Source: Candidatus Pacearchaeota archaeon
GTDB taxonomy: Archaea; Nanoarchaeota; Nanoarchaeia; Pacearchaeales; GW2011-AR1
Assembly: GCA_023228245.1 (NCBI GenBank)
Contig: JALOBN010000037.1
Span: 1 to 24,708, forward strand
Length of the DNA stretch: 24,708 bases
Direction of reading: 5' to 3'
The position numbers and the translations under genes were made by a program. Below the pieces are notes generated by a model. The model made no database searches. It was not told where the DNA came from and was given only the letters and a program-made list of their open reading frames with translations. Shown in pieces: positions 15,918-22,540 of this stretch. Position 1 is the stretch's first letter; each line of letters begins with the position of its first letter.

Positions 15918-16628
15918 ATGGCTTATACGAAAAATGAAAATCCGTGGGAAGCGGGGGATTTGGTGACTCCTGCGAAAATGGATAACTTCGAGACCATCTA
16001 CACCGAAGCCTCTAGCTATCTGACCTCGCACAATCATGATGCCTTATATCAGACGAAAACCGAAATGGAAGCGGCTTACTGGTATGCTGGCAACGATGGC
16101 AGTGGATCGGGTTCGGATGCTGATCTCCTCTACAAGTCCACTGGAAACCTTCACGCGGCCTCATTCGCGGGCCTAGGTGTGCCTACCGGTCTTGTAATCT
16201 TGTGGTATGGGGCAACCGGCGATATCCCATCTGGATGGCATCTATGCGATGGCACTGAGGGCACCATCGACCTTCGCGGAAAACTTACGGTCGGGGCGGG
16301 AACGGGATCAGCCTATTCGGTAGGCGATACAGGAGGGTCGGCTACCTTCACCGCATCCGGGGCAATCGCAGTCGATGGACACACGCTGACGGTGGCGGAA
16401 ATGGGGCCGCACCGGCACCCGTTCTCTGATCTATATGGTGATCAGGCATCATTGAGTGGCGCGGGCGGCGTGTATGGAGCTGATACAACGTCGACGACAG
16501 GGAACACGTCCAATGCTGGGGGTGGAGGGGCGCACGGGCACAGCACCGCCGAAGGCACGCATTTTGATGGCAGCGCGGCGGCAAGCCTGCCGTTTTACCT
16601 AGCACTCTGTTATATTCAAAAAATTTGA
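15918..16628 (+). CDS. Collar-domain tail fibre protein 3
   Basis: A 236-residue paralogue of fibres 1 and 2, with no intervening endonuclease. The N-terminus MAYTKNENPWEAGDLVTPAK is the clearest example of the shared attachment segment. The collar domain starts at GLVILWYGATGDIPSGWHLCDG near 91, followed by GTIDLRGKLTVGAG and G-D-T-G-G-S; H-x-H motifs are PHRHPF (~164) and GAHGHS (~204). It ends in LPFYLALCYIQKI, like fibre 1. ATG 15918 is preceded by GAGGGATGAG. The histidines probably hold metal ions in a trimeric tip. The gene faces the minus-strand operon that begins 14 bases beyond its stop. Confidence 0.82.
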   Translation: MAYTKNENPWEAGDLVTPAKMDNFETIYTEASSYLTSHNHDALYQTKTEMEAAYWYAGNDGSGSGSDADLLYKSTGNLHAASFAGLGVPTGLVILWYGATGDIPSGWHLCDGTEGTIDLRGKLTVGAGTGSAYSVGDTGGSATFTASGAIAVDGHTLTVAEMGPHRHPFSDLYGDQASLSGAGGVYGADTTSTTGNTSNAGGGGAHGHSTAEGTHFDGSAAASLPFYLALCYIQKI

Positions 16629-16637
16629 AAACAGTTG

Positions 16638-16660
16638 GCAGCCTACACCAACCCGGCTGC
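16638..16660. terminator. Possible hairpin at the convergent junction
   Basis: GCAGCC (16638-16643) pairs with GGCTGC (16655-16660) where the fibre and minus-strand operons converge. It overlaps the last codons of the minus-strand gene, and there is no strong T-run, so the terminator role is tentative. Confidence 0.3.
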
Positions 16661-16996
16661 TATCTTGCAAATTTCAATCCTCTTATTGACCTCATCTACC
16701 AAGATACTAGCCTGGCGAGATGTTTGTGCCGCCTGGTTCATTTCATCTTCGGCATTATACCAGGCATCATGGAAGGGCTTCAATGTCTGGTTGACCATGA
16801 AATTCCCTAACAGCGGATCTGCCTTCAGGAGATCGCGTTTGTCATATCGTTCCTTCTCGTTGGCGGCATTGAATGCTCTTTCTGCGATCCTATTCTTCTC
16901 CCTTGCATCAAAGGCTTTCTGATCGGCCTTTAGCCATTCTGCATATCTAGCGGCATGGTCGGATTGCAAAGACTTGATTTGCTCAGGGGATAACAT
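16643..16996 (-). CDS. Helical, coiled-coil-like protein, function unknown
   Basis: A 117-residue hydrophilic protein, nearly all helix by composition (MLSPEQIKSLQ, then many A, K, E and R; NQAAQTSRQASILVDEVNKR near the end). It has no cysteine and no membrane segment. It is the last gene of the minus-strand operon, and its ATG overlaps the end of the preceding gene by 14 bases. I do not recognise the family. Helical proteins next to fibre genes can be fibre chaperones or capsid accessory proteins, but nothing here proves it. Confidence 0.65.
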   Translation of the reverse strand: MLSPEQIKSLQSDHAARYAEWLKADQKAFDAREKNRIAERAFNAANEKERYDKRDLLKADPLLGNFMVNQTLKPFHDAWYNAEDEMNQAAQTSRQASILVDEVNKRIEICKIAAGLV

Positions 16997-17156
16997 CAGA
17001 TTCCTCCTTCGGGATATCTATCACAGTGGCGATTTCGTCTCCTTGCAACCATCGCAGGGTGACTGTTTGTGGTAATTTGATGCATTCTGGCAGCAGGACC
17101 AACGCGCCTGCTGGCAGTTGCTCGCTTTTCTCAATGTACGCATATCGAAGCATCAT
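16983..17156 (-). CDS. Small protein, function unknown
   Basis: A 57-residue protein starting MMLRYAYIEKSEQLPAG; the AAGGTAGAG upstream serves as ribosome binding site, and the start overlaps the stop of the mini-collar gene (AATGATG). Composition suggests a small beta fold (GALVLLPECIKLPQTVTLRW, then IATVIDIPKEE). The second ATG at 17153 is equally possible. No family is recognised; coupling suggests it is made in step with its neighbours. Confidence 0.6.
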   Translation of the reverse strand: MMLRYAYIEKSEQLPAGALVLLPECIKLPQTVTLRWLQGDEIATVIDIPKEESDVIP

Positions 17157-17329
17157 TTCTCTACCTTCATAACATGCCAATACACTTCATTTAATCGCAT
17201 TTCGTTCAAATGAGATAGATCAGGAGTGCCATTATTACCGTCACAGATGGCATATTTCGGTGGGACTTCTGACCGCCGGTATAACAATCCAGGTATTAGA
17301 CCGATTGGAATATCGATTTCATCTATCAT
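17153..17329 (-). CDS. Mini-collar protein (isolated fragment of a tail collar domain)
   Basis: A 58-residue frame tightly coupled on both sides (its ATG overlaps the previous TGA as ATGA). The sequence IPIGLIPGLLYRRSEVPPKYAICDGNNGTPDLSHL matches the start of the collar domains in the three fibres (G-x-I-x-x-W-x-G-x-x-I-P-x-G-W-x-x-C-D-G-x-x-G-T-x-D-L). The rest of the collar domain, including the H-x-H histidines, is missing. It may be a remnant or a small partner that caps or competes with fibre tips. Intact frame and coupling argue against simple decay. Confidence 0.6.
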   Translation of the reverse strand: MIDEIDIPIGLIPGLLYRRSEVPPKYAICDGNNGTPDLSHLNEMRLNEVYWHVMKVEK

Positions 17330-17679
17330 AGATAGTTCTCCTCTCCAACTGGTATGCCTGCCCTGCTCATCTGATCCTCTGTCAGAGCATAGGAATTGAT
17401 AGCTACAATGTTTTTTGTAGTCATGTTCAGCTTTTCGTTATGCTCTGACAGGTTCATCCAATCTAAGATTATTGGCGCGGGCCCGCCGAATATTGGCGGC
17501 AATTGGTAAGATGGACCCGAATTATCTGGATGCTGTATACCACCATAAAACGGATCGGTGGTCTTCAGGCTCGGATCGGGGGCAAGCATGGGAATTGCAT
17601 TGTTGCCCTCACGTTGGTCATATGCGATCACAGGCACTATTAAAAATAGTGCTATTATGATATATATTAAAGTCCTCAT
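17326..17679 (-). CDS. Secreted or membrane-anchored protein, function unknown
   Basis: A 117-residue protein starting MRTLIYIIIALFLIVPVIA, a typical signal peptide with likely cleavage after A19, followed by a hydrophilic, proline-rich chain (DPSLKTTDPFYGG, GPSYQLPPIFGGPAPI) with no second membrane segment. It would act outside the cell membrane. The ATG overlaps the HNH4 stop as ATGA, and its own stop overlaps the next start. No family recognised; virus-encoded exported proteins of this size often serve in lysis, entry exclusion or the virion, which is speculation here. Confidence 0.65.
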   Translation of the reverse strand: MRTLIYIIIALFLIVPVIAYDQREGNNAIPMLAPDPSLKTTDPFYGGIQHPDNSGPSYQLPPIFGGPAPIILDWMNLSEHNEKLNMTTKNIVAINSYALTEDQMSRAGIPVGEENYL

Positions 17680-18383
17680 TTATTGACACCTCGATATTCT
17701 TTCCATTCTTCTTTAGTGAAATAACTTTTTCCGTTCCAAATTTCGTCTATGATACGATGAATCATAGCTTCCCATTGTGTCCTATTGCCATTTGTTGTTC
17801 TAGTATGACATCTATGGCACAATGCAGCGAAATGTACTGGTTCACCATCACAGCATGCAGCTTTGTTATATTCGACATGGTGACACGATAATTGACGAGC
17901 AGGTACGTTTTCTGATGTCGATTTCCCACATGTTACACACCTATATTCAAAGAATGCCCGTATGCGTTTCCGTAGAGATTCATTGAATTTTGGACAATAA
18001 GTAGAATCTTTTCCGCCACGCCAATTCACGTTTTTCTCTCTGACATATTTACCAGTCAGCGTTTTTGAGATTTTGTCGCGAATTTCTAACGGAATCTTTC
18101 TACCTACTAAAGATTGACTAATCTTTGCCCGCGTTTCTTCAGACATCTCGCCTATTTTTCCTTTATTCCAAGGCGGTTTCCCCATTCGAGCAGCGGAAAG
18201 TTTAGCGCGATGTTCTGCAGATAACGGTCTTCCTTTGCGTGGGTTATTTAATTTAAGAGAAGCAGAGCGTTTTGCATTTGCTTCAGGTGATTGATGCTTT
18301 CCCCACATATGGTTTTTTTCGCCACTCTGCGCAATGGACATCTTCGCTTTTGTCTCCTCGGAACAATATTGTCCTTTTCTCAT
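17676..18383 (-). CDS. HNH homing endonuclease with NUMOD3 repeats (HNH4)
   Basis: A 235-residue protein. Residues 1-125 are NUMOD3-type repeats (CSEETKAKMSIAQSG, LSAEHRAKLSAARMGK, MSEETRAKISQSLVG, L-E-I-R-D-K-I-S-K-T-L-T-G) with GEKNHMWGKH and NVNWRGG linkers. The nuclease follows: CVTCGKS near 152, catalytic CHHVEYNKAACC near 169, then ALCHRCHTRT. The C-terminal tail (FTKEEWKEY) differs from the other three HNH proteins. AAGGAG precedes ATG 18383, and the start overlaps the stop of the small upstream gene, so this copy lacks its own promoter and is translated as part of the operon. It sits between a regulator and a secreted protein. Confidence 0.85.
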   Translation of the reverse strand: MRKGQYCSEETKAKMSIAQSGEKNHMWGKHQSPEANAKRSASLKLNNPRKGRPLSAEHRAKLSAARMGKPPWNKGKIGEMSEETRAKISQSLVGRKIPLEIRDKISKTLTGKYVREKNVNWRGGKDSTYCPKFNESLRKRIRAFFEYRCVTCGKSTSENVPARQLSCHHVEYNKAACCDGEPVHFAALCHRCHTRTTNGNRTQWEAMIHRIIDEIWNGKSYFTKEEWKEYRGVNK

Positions 18384-18514
18384 CGCGCTATCTCCTTGTT
18401 CTCCCGCACCAATCTCAACACGTAAGCAGGCCACGCCTCGTTATCGCCTTTCAGGCTGCCCGCTTCCTTGTAATCTTCCTCATCAAACCTGATGGGGATA
18501 GTTTTCACCGGCAT
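18380..18514 (-). CDS. Small ribbon-helix-helix-like DNA-binding protein
   Basis: A 44-residue protein: MPVKTIPIRFDEEDYKEAGS, then a helix ending RLVRENKEIAR. A short basic strand (VKTIPIRF) followed by D-E-E-D-Y and two helices is the ribbon-helix-helix (Arc/CopG) plan, though the second helix motif is weak. Such proteins dimerise and bind short direct repeats. It is the first gene of the minus-strand operon; its TGA overlaps the HNH4 ATG. TATATATA lies about 27 bases upstream, suggesting a leaderless transcript, and the upstream region carries a tandem 12-base repeat that could be its operator. Confidence 0.55.
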   Translation of the reverse strand: MPVKTIPIRFDEEDYKEAGSLKGDNEAWPAYVLRLVRENKEIAR

Positions 18515-18557
18515 GATATACTAATGTATCTACTAATATATATAGGTGATCCATTCT
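18515..18557. promoter_or_regulatory. Divergent promoter with tandem 12-bp repeat
   Basis: Two adjacent copies, TACTAATGTATC (18519-18530) and TACTAATATATA (18531-18542), fill the gap between divergent genes. TATATATA (18537-18544) suits the minus-strand operon (27 bases to ATG 18514). GATATA (18515-18520) could serve the plus gene, whose ribosome binding site AGGTGATCC begins at 18545. The repeats overlap both boxes, so a bound regulator would affect both directions. Confidence 0.5.
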
Positions 18558-20105
18558 ATGAAATTGCTAACCATACTAGCTATAGCTCTGCTGATCGGCG
18601 GAGCACTCGCGGCAGAACCGAAGATCAATCCAGGACGTGACATTAATTGGAGCAAGAATATCAATAGTCAGATTAACGGTGTCACGGCAGGCACTAGCTC
18701 GCTGGATGCTGCAAACATGGCACAGGCCTGGGAGAAGGCCAATAAAACGGATGCTGTCCTGAAGGCAGATATAGGAACCTACATATCAGGCACAAGTGGC
18801 TATCTGCCCAAGTTCACCGGGACAAATATGTTGGCGGGAAATAGTCCACTATACACAGATGGGACCAATGTAGGCATTAACACAACGACGCTGGAGCCTA
18901 CGTTTACTCTTGTCACTGGCGCGGCCAATGGCACTGCATCGGGCGATTATGTCACGTACTCACAGATGAGAGAGACTGGCAGTGGATATGTGTTTCTGGG
19001 TAATACGGGTGCTGAATTGCACGCATTTGTAGATGCTCATGGACCTGGTATCTACTATTTGCCAAAAACCGTTGTGTGCAATTCACAGTTTGTGTACGAT
19101 CAACCGCGTGTTATGTTCGTCGGTAGCAGTGGACCGACTAACTGGCTCGACGCAGGCGCAACGACTTATTCGGGCACATTCGACTTTGCCGGTATGGCTG
19201 ATTCCACTATATGCATGAAAATTACCGCTTCCAGTCCATATTTTTTGGGGTGTCAATTTGAATCTGATGGCGCAAATCAAGTGCTGGTAGAAGTATCATA
19301 TTCCGAGACATATGGATCTCACCCAAGTTTTATCGACTGCGGATTTTCGCAGAAATATGGATCTTCCGGTACGTGCCTAAGATTATATACATATGCCGAT
19401 AATTATCAGGTTATAAGATGCACGTTTGCAGTAGGTGCTGGCGGAAAAGGAATTGAAATCAATGGAGCAGGCGGCGGAATAATCAATCAGGGGATGATTG
19501 GCGGAGGCGGTACCGGATCAATCGGGTTGCATGTGATCAAGGGCGCACCACGACTCACCGATGTATATCTTATGGATCAAGCCATCAGTATCTATCTCGA
19601 TCCGCAAAATGATTATGATGTGGGAACATTACTACTCACATCAGTCATTGCGGATTATGCAGATGGTGGTGCTGGATGTGGGGCACTTATTTGTAACGGC
19701 GTACATAAAACATATGCCATATGGGCTACCAACGTAGATTTGTGGGCCTTCAACGGATATGGTATGTACCTATCCAACATTGACCAAGTGTACTGGGTTG
19801 GCGGCACGATTGGCGGTACGGGGTACGAAGCGATATACGTAGCCGCGAATTGTTATAAACTATACTTCACCGGCGTGCAAATTGGCACAGGATCGGCCAA
19901 CAAACATGCTGTGAACTTTGCGAACGTGGCCAGTATCAAAAACATTCGATTCATGAATTGCGACATAACAGCACCTACGGCTGGGTATGGTGTCAACGTA
20001 CCTGACAACGTGAATTATATTGATATCGCACATAATTCAGTTGATACGATCGTTATGACTCCGGGAACGTACAAGACCAGTGTGGGCAACATGCCACACG
20101 GATAG
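18558..20105 (+). CDS. Beta-helix tailspike-like protein with signal peptide
   Basis: A 515-residue protein starting MKLLTILAIALLIGGALA, a clear signal peptide. AGGTGATCC precedes ATG 18558; an in-frame start at 18546 would cover that site. Residues ~75-110 (GYLPKFTGTNMLAGNSPLYTD, then GTNVGINTTT) match a motif common in phage tail fibres just before the main domain. From ~150 on, short repeating strands rich in G, N, Y and I (FIDCGFSQKYG, VIRCTFAVG, GIEINGAGGG, MYLSNIDQVYWVGG, IRFMNCDI) describe a right-handed beta-helix as in tailspikes and pectate lyases. A signal peptide is unusual for a virion spike and suggests export, perhaps as a cell-surface or pseudo-receptor protein. Confidence 0.72.
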   Translation: MKLLTILAIALLIGGALAAEPKINPGRDINWSKNINSQINGVTAGTSSLDAANMAQAWEKANKTDAVLKADIGTYISGTSGYLPKFTGTNMLAGNSPLYTDGTNVGINTTTLEPTFTLVTGAANGTASGDYVTYSQMRETGSGYVFLGNTGAELHAFVDAHGPGIYYLPKTVVCNSQFVYDQPRVMFVGSSGPTNWLDAGATTYSGTFDFAGMADSTICMKITASSPYFLGCQFESDGANQVLVEVSYSETYGSHPSFIDCGFSQKYGSSGTCLRLYTYADNYQVIRCTFAVGAGGKGIEINGAGGGIINQGMIGGGGTGSIGLHVIKGAPRLTDVYLMDQAISIYLDPQNDYDVGTLLLTSVIADYADGGAGCGALICNGVHKTYAIWATNVDLWAFNGYGMYLSNIDQVYWVGGTIGGTGYEAIYVAANCYKLYFTGVQIGTGSANKHAVNFANVASIKNIRFMNCDITAPTAGYGVNVPDNVNYIDIAHNSVDTIVMTPGTYKTSVGNMPHG

Positions 20106-20119
20106 ATTCCAGCGACCTA

Positions 20120-20159
20120 TTTTTTATCGACTTTTTTCATTATCAAGCGTAAGTTTTAA
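20120..20159 (+). promoter_or_regulatory. T-tract terminator followed by promoter
   Basis: Two T6 runs (20120-20125 and 20132-20137) follow the beta-helix gene, in the style of archaeal intrinsic termination. TTTTAA (20154-20159) then gives a possible TATA box whose start would fall near 20182, just before the first helix-turn-helix gene. Confidence 0.4.
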
Positions 20160-20200
20160 GTAGTTATGCAGCGGATCAGATATGCATGCGAAGGTCAAAA

Positions 20201-20419
20201 ATGGAGATAAAGATAGCAATCTTGCAGGAGCTGTCTAAAAAGGATGCCCTGCAAACGCAGCTATCCAATAAGCTGAAAATCAACCCAACTACCTGTAAGA
20301 ACTGCCTATTCGAAATGCGAAAGGCGGGCCTTCTGTCTAAGGCTGGATGGATATATAGCATCCGGCAGGATGGGAGGGATTTGGTAGACAAATTGGGCGA
20401 TATGGAGAAATTGAAATGA
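20201..20419 (+). CDS. Winged helix-turn-helix protein
   Basis: A 72-residue protein with the plan of a minimal winged helix: IKIAILQELSKKDALQ, recognition region LSNKLKINPTTCKNCLFEMRKAGLL, and a wing with a SKAGWIYSIRQDGRDLV strand pair. It resembles small archaeal MarR/ArsR-like viral regulators. AAGGT lies five bases before ATG 20201; ATG 20186 in the same frame is possible and would be nearly leaderless. It heads a run of tightly coupled small genes, so it may control the early region. Its stop overlaps the next ATG as ATGA. Confidence 0.65.
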   Translation: MEIKIAILQELSKKDALQTQLSNKLKINPTTCKNCLFEMRKAGLLSKAGWIYSIRQDGRDLVDKLGDMEKLK

Positions 20420-20916
20420 GGATACTTCTCGATGAAGAAGAATCTCAGAAATGGCTCGATATCCTAGATCGCGAGAAGACCCTAGAGGAGACTTCGCGCT
20501 TTCCAGCCAATATGAAGTTGCCTGAAGGATGCGAGTTACAACCAACTGCATTAACTCAAGAGATCCGCAAGGAAATTTACCGCCTACACGATACAGGCCA
20601 CAAATCACGCGAGATCGCGCCACTTGTTGGTATATCCGAAGCTAGGATTCGCGGGTTGGTTGGCATCTACAACCGAAAGAAAGCCTCTGTGGAGCCCAAG
20701 GTAGAAGGTTTGCAACCCATGCAGCCATTGGTTATGCCAACAGCAGAAAAGCCCGCCAAGACGACCCAGGATCGCATAGATGGCATCATCGCTATCGGGA
20801 CGGCCAAGGGGGTCAACTTCTCTGGCATCGCGGCCAAAATCAACAGGGAAACAGGTCAAGTATGGATGCCCGATGATGTAAGCAAGAGGCTTGCGGAGTT
20901 GAGATCTCATGGATGA
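20416..20916 (+). CDS. Helix-turn-helix protein
   Basis: A 166-residue protein. Residues ~47-80 (TQEIRKEIYRLHDTGHKSREI, then G-I-S-E-A-R-I-R-G-L-V) form a homeodomain-like helix-turn-helix of the kind found in transposase and resolvase tails. The flanks are hydrophilic; a C-terminal segment (DRIDGIIAIGTAKGVNFSGI, then DDVSKRLAEL) could be a second small helical domain. It is coupled to the preceding winged-helix gene. Probably a viral regulator; the target is unknown. Confidence 0.65.
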   Translation: MRILLDEEESQKWLDILDREKTLEETSRFPANMKLPEGCELQPTALTQEIRKEIYRLHDTGHKSREIAPLVGISEARIRGLVGIYNRKKASVEPKVEGLQPMQPLVMPTAEKPAKTTQDRIDGIIAIGTAKGVNFSGIAAKINRETGQVWMPDDVSKRLAELRSHG

Positions 20917-21001
20917 TTATGGTGTATTGGTTTTCGGTTTGATTGCATTAATTGTAATCCTGGCAGGGATCGTGATTGCGGTATATCGGAGGATCCTATG
21001 A
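20909..21001 (+). CDS. Single-span membrane micropeptide
   Basis: Thirty residues: MDDYGVLVFG, a hydrophobic helix (LIALIVILAGIVIAV), then YRRIL. The negative N-terminus and positive C-terminus predict an outside-in orientation. It overlaps the previous gene's end by eight bases and its TGA overlaps the next ATG, so it fits the coupled gene train exactly. Size and topology resemble holin-like or signalling micropeptides, but function is unknown. Confidence 0.5.
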   Translation: MDDYGVLVFGLIALIVILAGIVIAVYRRIL

Positions 21002-21351
21002 GGACGTCTAGCGCCGAACGCGAAGGCATTAGGTTGCTATATCATCTATTTGGATTTAGCACCGGGCATCTGGCTGAAATATTCCGGATGCGCCCCGCCA
21101 GCATGAGCCGAATTACTCAGAATAGACAATATCGTATATGCAAGCAACCTTATCTCGAAGAAGGCAGAGAGCGAGATAGGCGGGAAGTGCTTGCGTATAT
21201 CGCTCATAATGGCCCATGTTCCATGTTTGACGTAGAATTATGTTGCATGCTGGATAAGAAGGCTGCTAGGAGGCATCTGGTAGCCCTAGAAAGGCAACAT
21301 GAGATAGAGAGATGCTACTTTAGCGGCGAGAAATGGAGGGTGATTGCATGA
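20998..21351 (+). CDS. Double helix-turn-helix protein
   Basis: A 117-residue protein with two possible DNA-binding parts: FGFSTGHLAEIFRMRPASMSRIT (residues ~19-41), a homeodomain-type helix-turn-helix, and a C-terminal winged helix (REVLAYIAHNG, then FDVELCCMLDKKAARRHLVAL and a CYFSGEKWRV wing). The start overlaps the micropeptide stop as ATGA. Probably a regulator of viral genes; no closer family call can be made. Confidence 0.6.
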   Translation: MRTSSAEREGIRLLYHLFGFSTGHLAEIFRMRPASMSRITQNRQYRICKQPYLEEGRERDRREVLAYIAHNGPCSMFDVELCCMLDKKAARRHLVALERQHEIERCYFSGEKWRVIA

Positions 21352-21749
21352 AAGGCGGGAAATGCCCCATGCTGAAACCGTGGCGGATAAATGTGGATAT
21401 CCCACTGTGGAGGAAATTCTCCCCGGCTGATATCGGGTTGCGTCGGGGCGAAATATCGCGGCTCGCGTCCGAAGGATGGGTGGAGCATGTGGGAGATGGT
21501 TGGATCGCCACCGACAAACTGAGGCGCAAACTTGGGGCCAGCCATACTCACCTCGACCGACGATCTAACGACGTGCTGGATTTCATTCGAAAAAACGGCC
21601 CGGTATCGCCGAAAAGGATACGCGATGATCTGGGGCTGTCTAAAAATGGCTGGAATATTCCCAGAAAAAATTTGTTATCAAAGGGATTGATAAAACGAAT
21701 ACCAGAAGGACAAACGGCACTATGGAATATACGGTATGATGCGATATGA
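21348..21749 (+). CDS. Winged helix protein
   Basis: A 133-residue protein (ATG 21348, overlapping the preceding TGA; an upstream ATG at 21333 is in frame but would lie inside the previous gene). Two winged-helix-like units are visible: FSPADIGLRRGEISRLASEGW with a HVGDGWIAT wing, and VLDFIRKNGPVSPKRIRDDLGLSK with LLSKGLIKRI and a TALWNI wing. It resembles the fourth DNA-binding protein in a row. A tiny coupled frame follows. Confidence 0.6.
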   Translation: MKGGKCPMLKPWRINVDIPLWRKFSPADIGLRRGEISRLASEGWVEHVGDGWIATDKLRRKLGASHTHLDRRSNDVLDFIRKNGPVSPKRIRDDLGLSKNGWNIPRKNLLSKGLIKRIPEGQTALWNIRYDAI

Positions 21750-21787
21750 AGGAACTTTTTGAAGATCCAAGGACGGCCCAACCATGA
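21746..21787 (+). CDS. Possible 13-residue linking minigene
   Basis: MKELFEDPRTAQP is framed by ATGA overlaps on both sides: its ATG shares bases with the winged-helix stop and its TGA with the ATG of the next gene. It may be a true micropeptide or only a coupling device that carries ribosomes across the 34-base gap. The exact double overlap is the only evidence. Confidence 0.3.
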   Translation: MKELFEDPRTAQP

Positions 21788-22014
21788 GTCTAATCGATCC
21801 GCTACATGAACGAGGGTGCGCGTGTCCCATCTGCACGGCAGAACGAAAAATAATGGTACAATCTACCAATCCGCTTATGAAGAAGGAGATTAAGCCTACC
21901 AGGACAATCATTCCAGTCGATCAGGCGATTGCTCAGGTACAAGAGGCAATTGATGTGTATGAAGAGAAGTTAGGGCAGCTATATGCAGAGATGAAGATTT
22001 TGAGGGATGAATGA
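21784..22014 (+). CDS. Small CxxC protein with coiled coil
   Basis: A 76-residue protein with CACPIC near the N-terminus (one C-x2-C pair at residues 14-17, plus C12) and a C-terminal helix with heptad-like spacing (VQEAIDVYEEKLGQLYAEMKIL) that could form a dimeric coiled coil and so complete a zinc site between two chains. Coupled by ATGA to both neighbours. Function unknown. Confidence 0.55.
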   Translation: MSLIDPLHERGCACPICTAERKIMVQSTNPLMKKEIKPTRTIIPVDQAIAQVQEAIDVYEEKLGQLYAEMKILRDE

Positions 22015-22229
22015 AACACAATTCTGAATGCAAACCAGATTTTGCGAAGCCTTGGATGAAAGGACATCCAAGTTTAATGGAGTGCTATCTATCAAACAAT
22101 CGTCAAATGTGGATGCTATATTATCAAGCAGACAGAGAACGAGATAAATTCTTGGAATGGTTCAATTGGTGCATCCGAGAAGGCAAGAAAATCAGAGGAT
22201 TACCAATGCCGGATGGGTGGGAAGTATGA
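22011..22229 (+). CDS. Small aromatic-rich protein, function unknown
   Basis: A 72-residue protein with many tryptophans, tyrosines and methionines (MWMLYYQADRERDKFLEWFNW). No membrane segment or known motif. It overlaps both neighbours by ATGA, so expression is linked to the train. The middle region looks helical; no family recognised. Confidence 0.55.
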   Translation: MKHNSECKPDFAKPWMKGHPSLMECYLSNNRQMWMLYYQADRERDKFLEWFNWCIREGKKIRGLPMPDGWEV

Positions 22230-22540
22230 TCATTTATACCACCGGACCCCAATGTACCCGATGTCAGGCACTCAAGGCCGCCTGCCAGGAGGTCAATATA
22301 GCCTATGAGGAGCGAAGCCTATCGGAGATGCTGGCGGCTGAAATAGCATCATATATCTGCGACATTGGAGGCTATCCAATGAGTGCGCCGGTTGTCAAAA
22401 ACGAAGGACGTTGGTTTACCCCAGAGGACACCTTCGAGGATATTATGGCAGGCAAACGAGAGACGAAAGTGTTCTCAGGCGTGGGCGGGCAACCTGATCA
22501 GATAGAGAGATCGAGTAGTAAGATATGGGGTAAGACATGA
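22226..22540 (+). CDS. Glutaredoxin/thioredoxin-like protein
   Basis: A 104-residue protein beginning MIIYTTGPQCTRCQALKAAC: a beta strand followed by the redox C-x2-C at residues 10-13, as in NrdH/glutaredoxin proteins. Later GGYPMSAPVV gives the expected conserved proline region before strand three (the family usually has a cis-Pro as T-V/A-P). About 25 residues of hydrophilic C-terminal tail exceed the fold. Viral glutaredoxins commonly feed electrons to ribonucleotide reductase or keep cysteine proteins reduced; no reductase gene is in this window. ATG 22226 overlaps the previous TGA. Confidence 0.72.
   Translation: MIIYTTGPQCTRCQALKAACQEVNIAYEERSLSEMLAAEIASYICDIGGYPMSAPVVKNEGRWFTPEDTFEDIMAGKRETKVFSGVGGQPDQIERSSSKIWGKT

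Noticed and set aside
13656..16628. Diversity-generating retroelement acting on the fibre tips
   Set aside because: No reverse transcriptase and no template/variable repeat pair is visible in the window.
13656..17329. Invertible fibre switch using the minus-strand mini-collar
   Set aside because: No inverted repeat or recombinase gene was found around the fibres, and similarity to the mini-collar is at protein level only.
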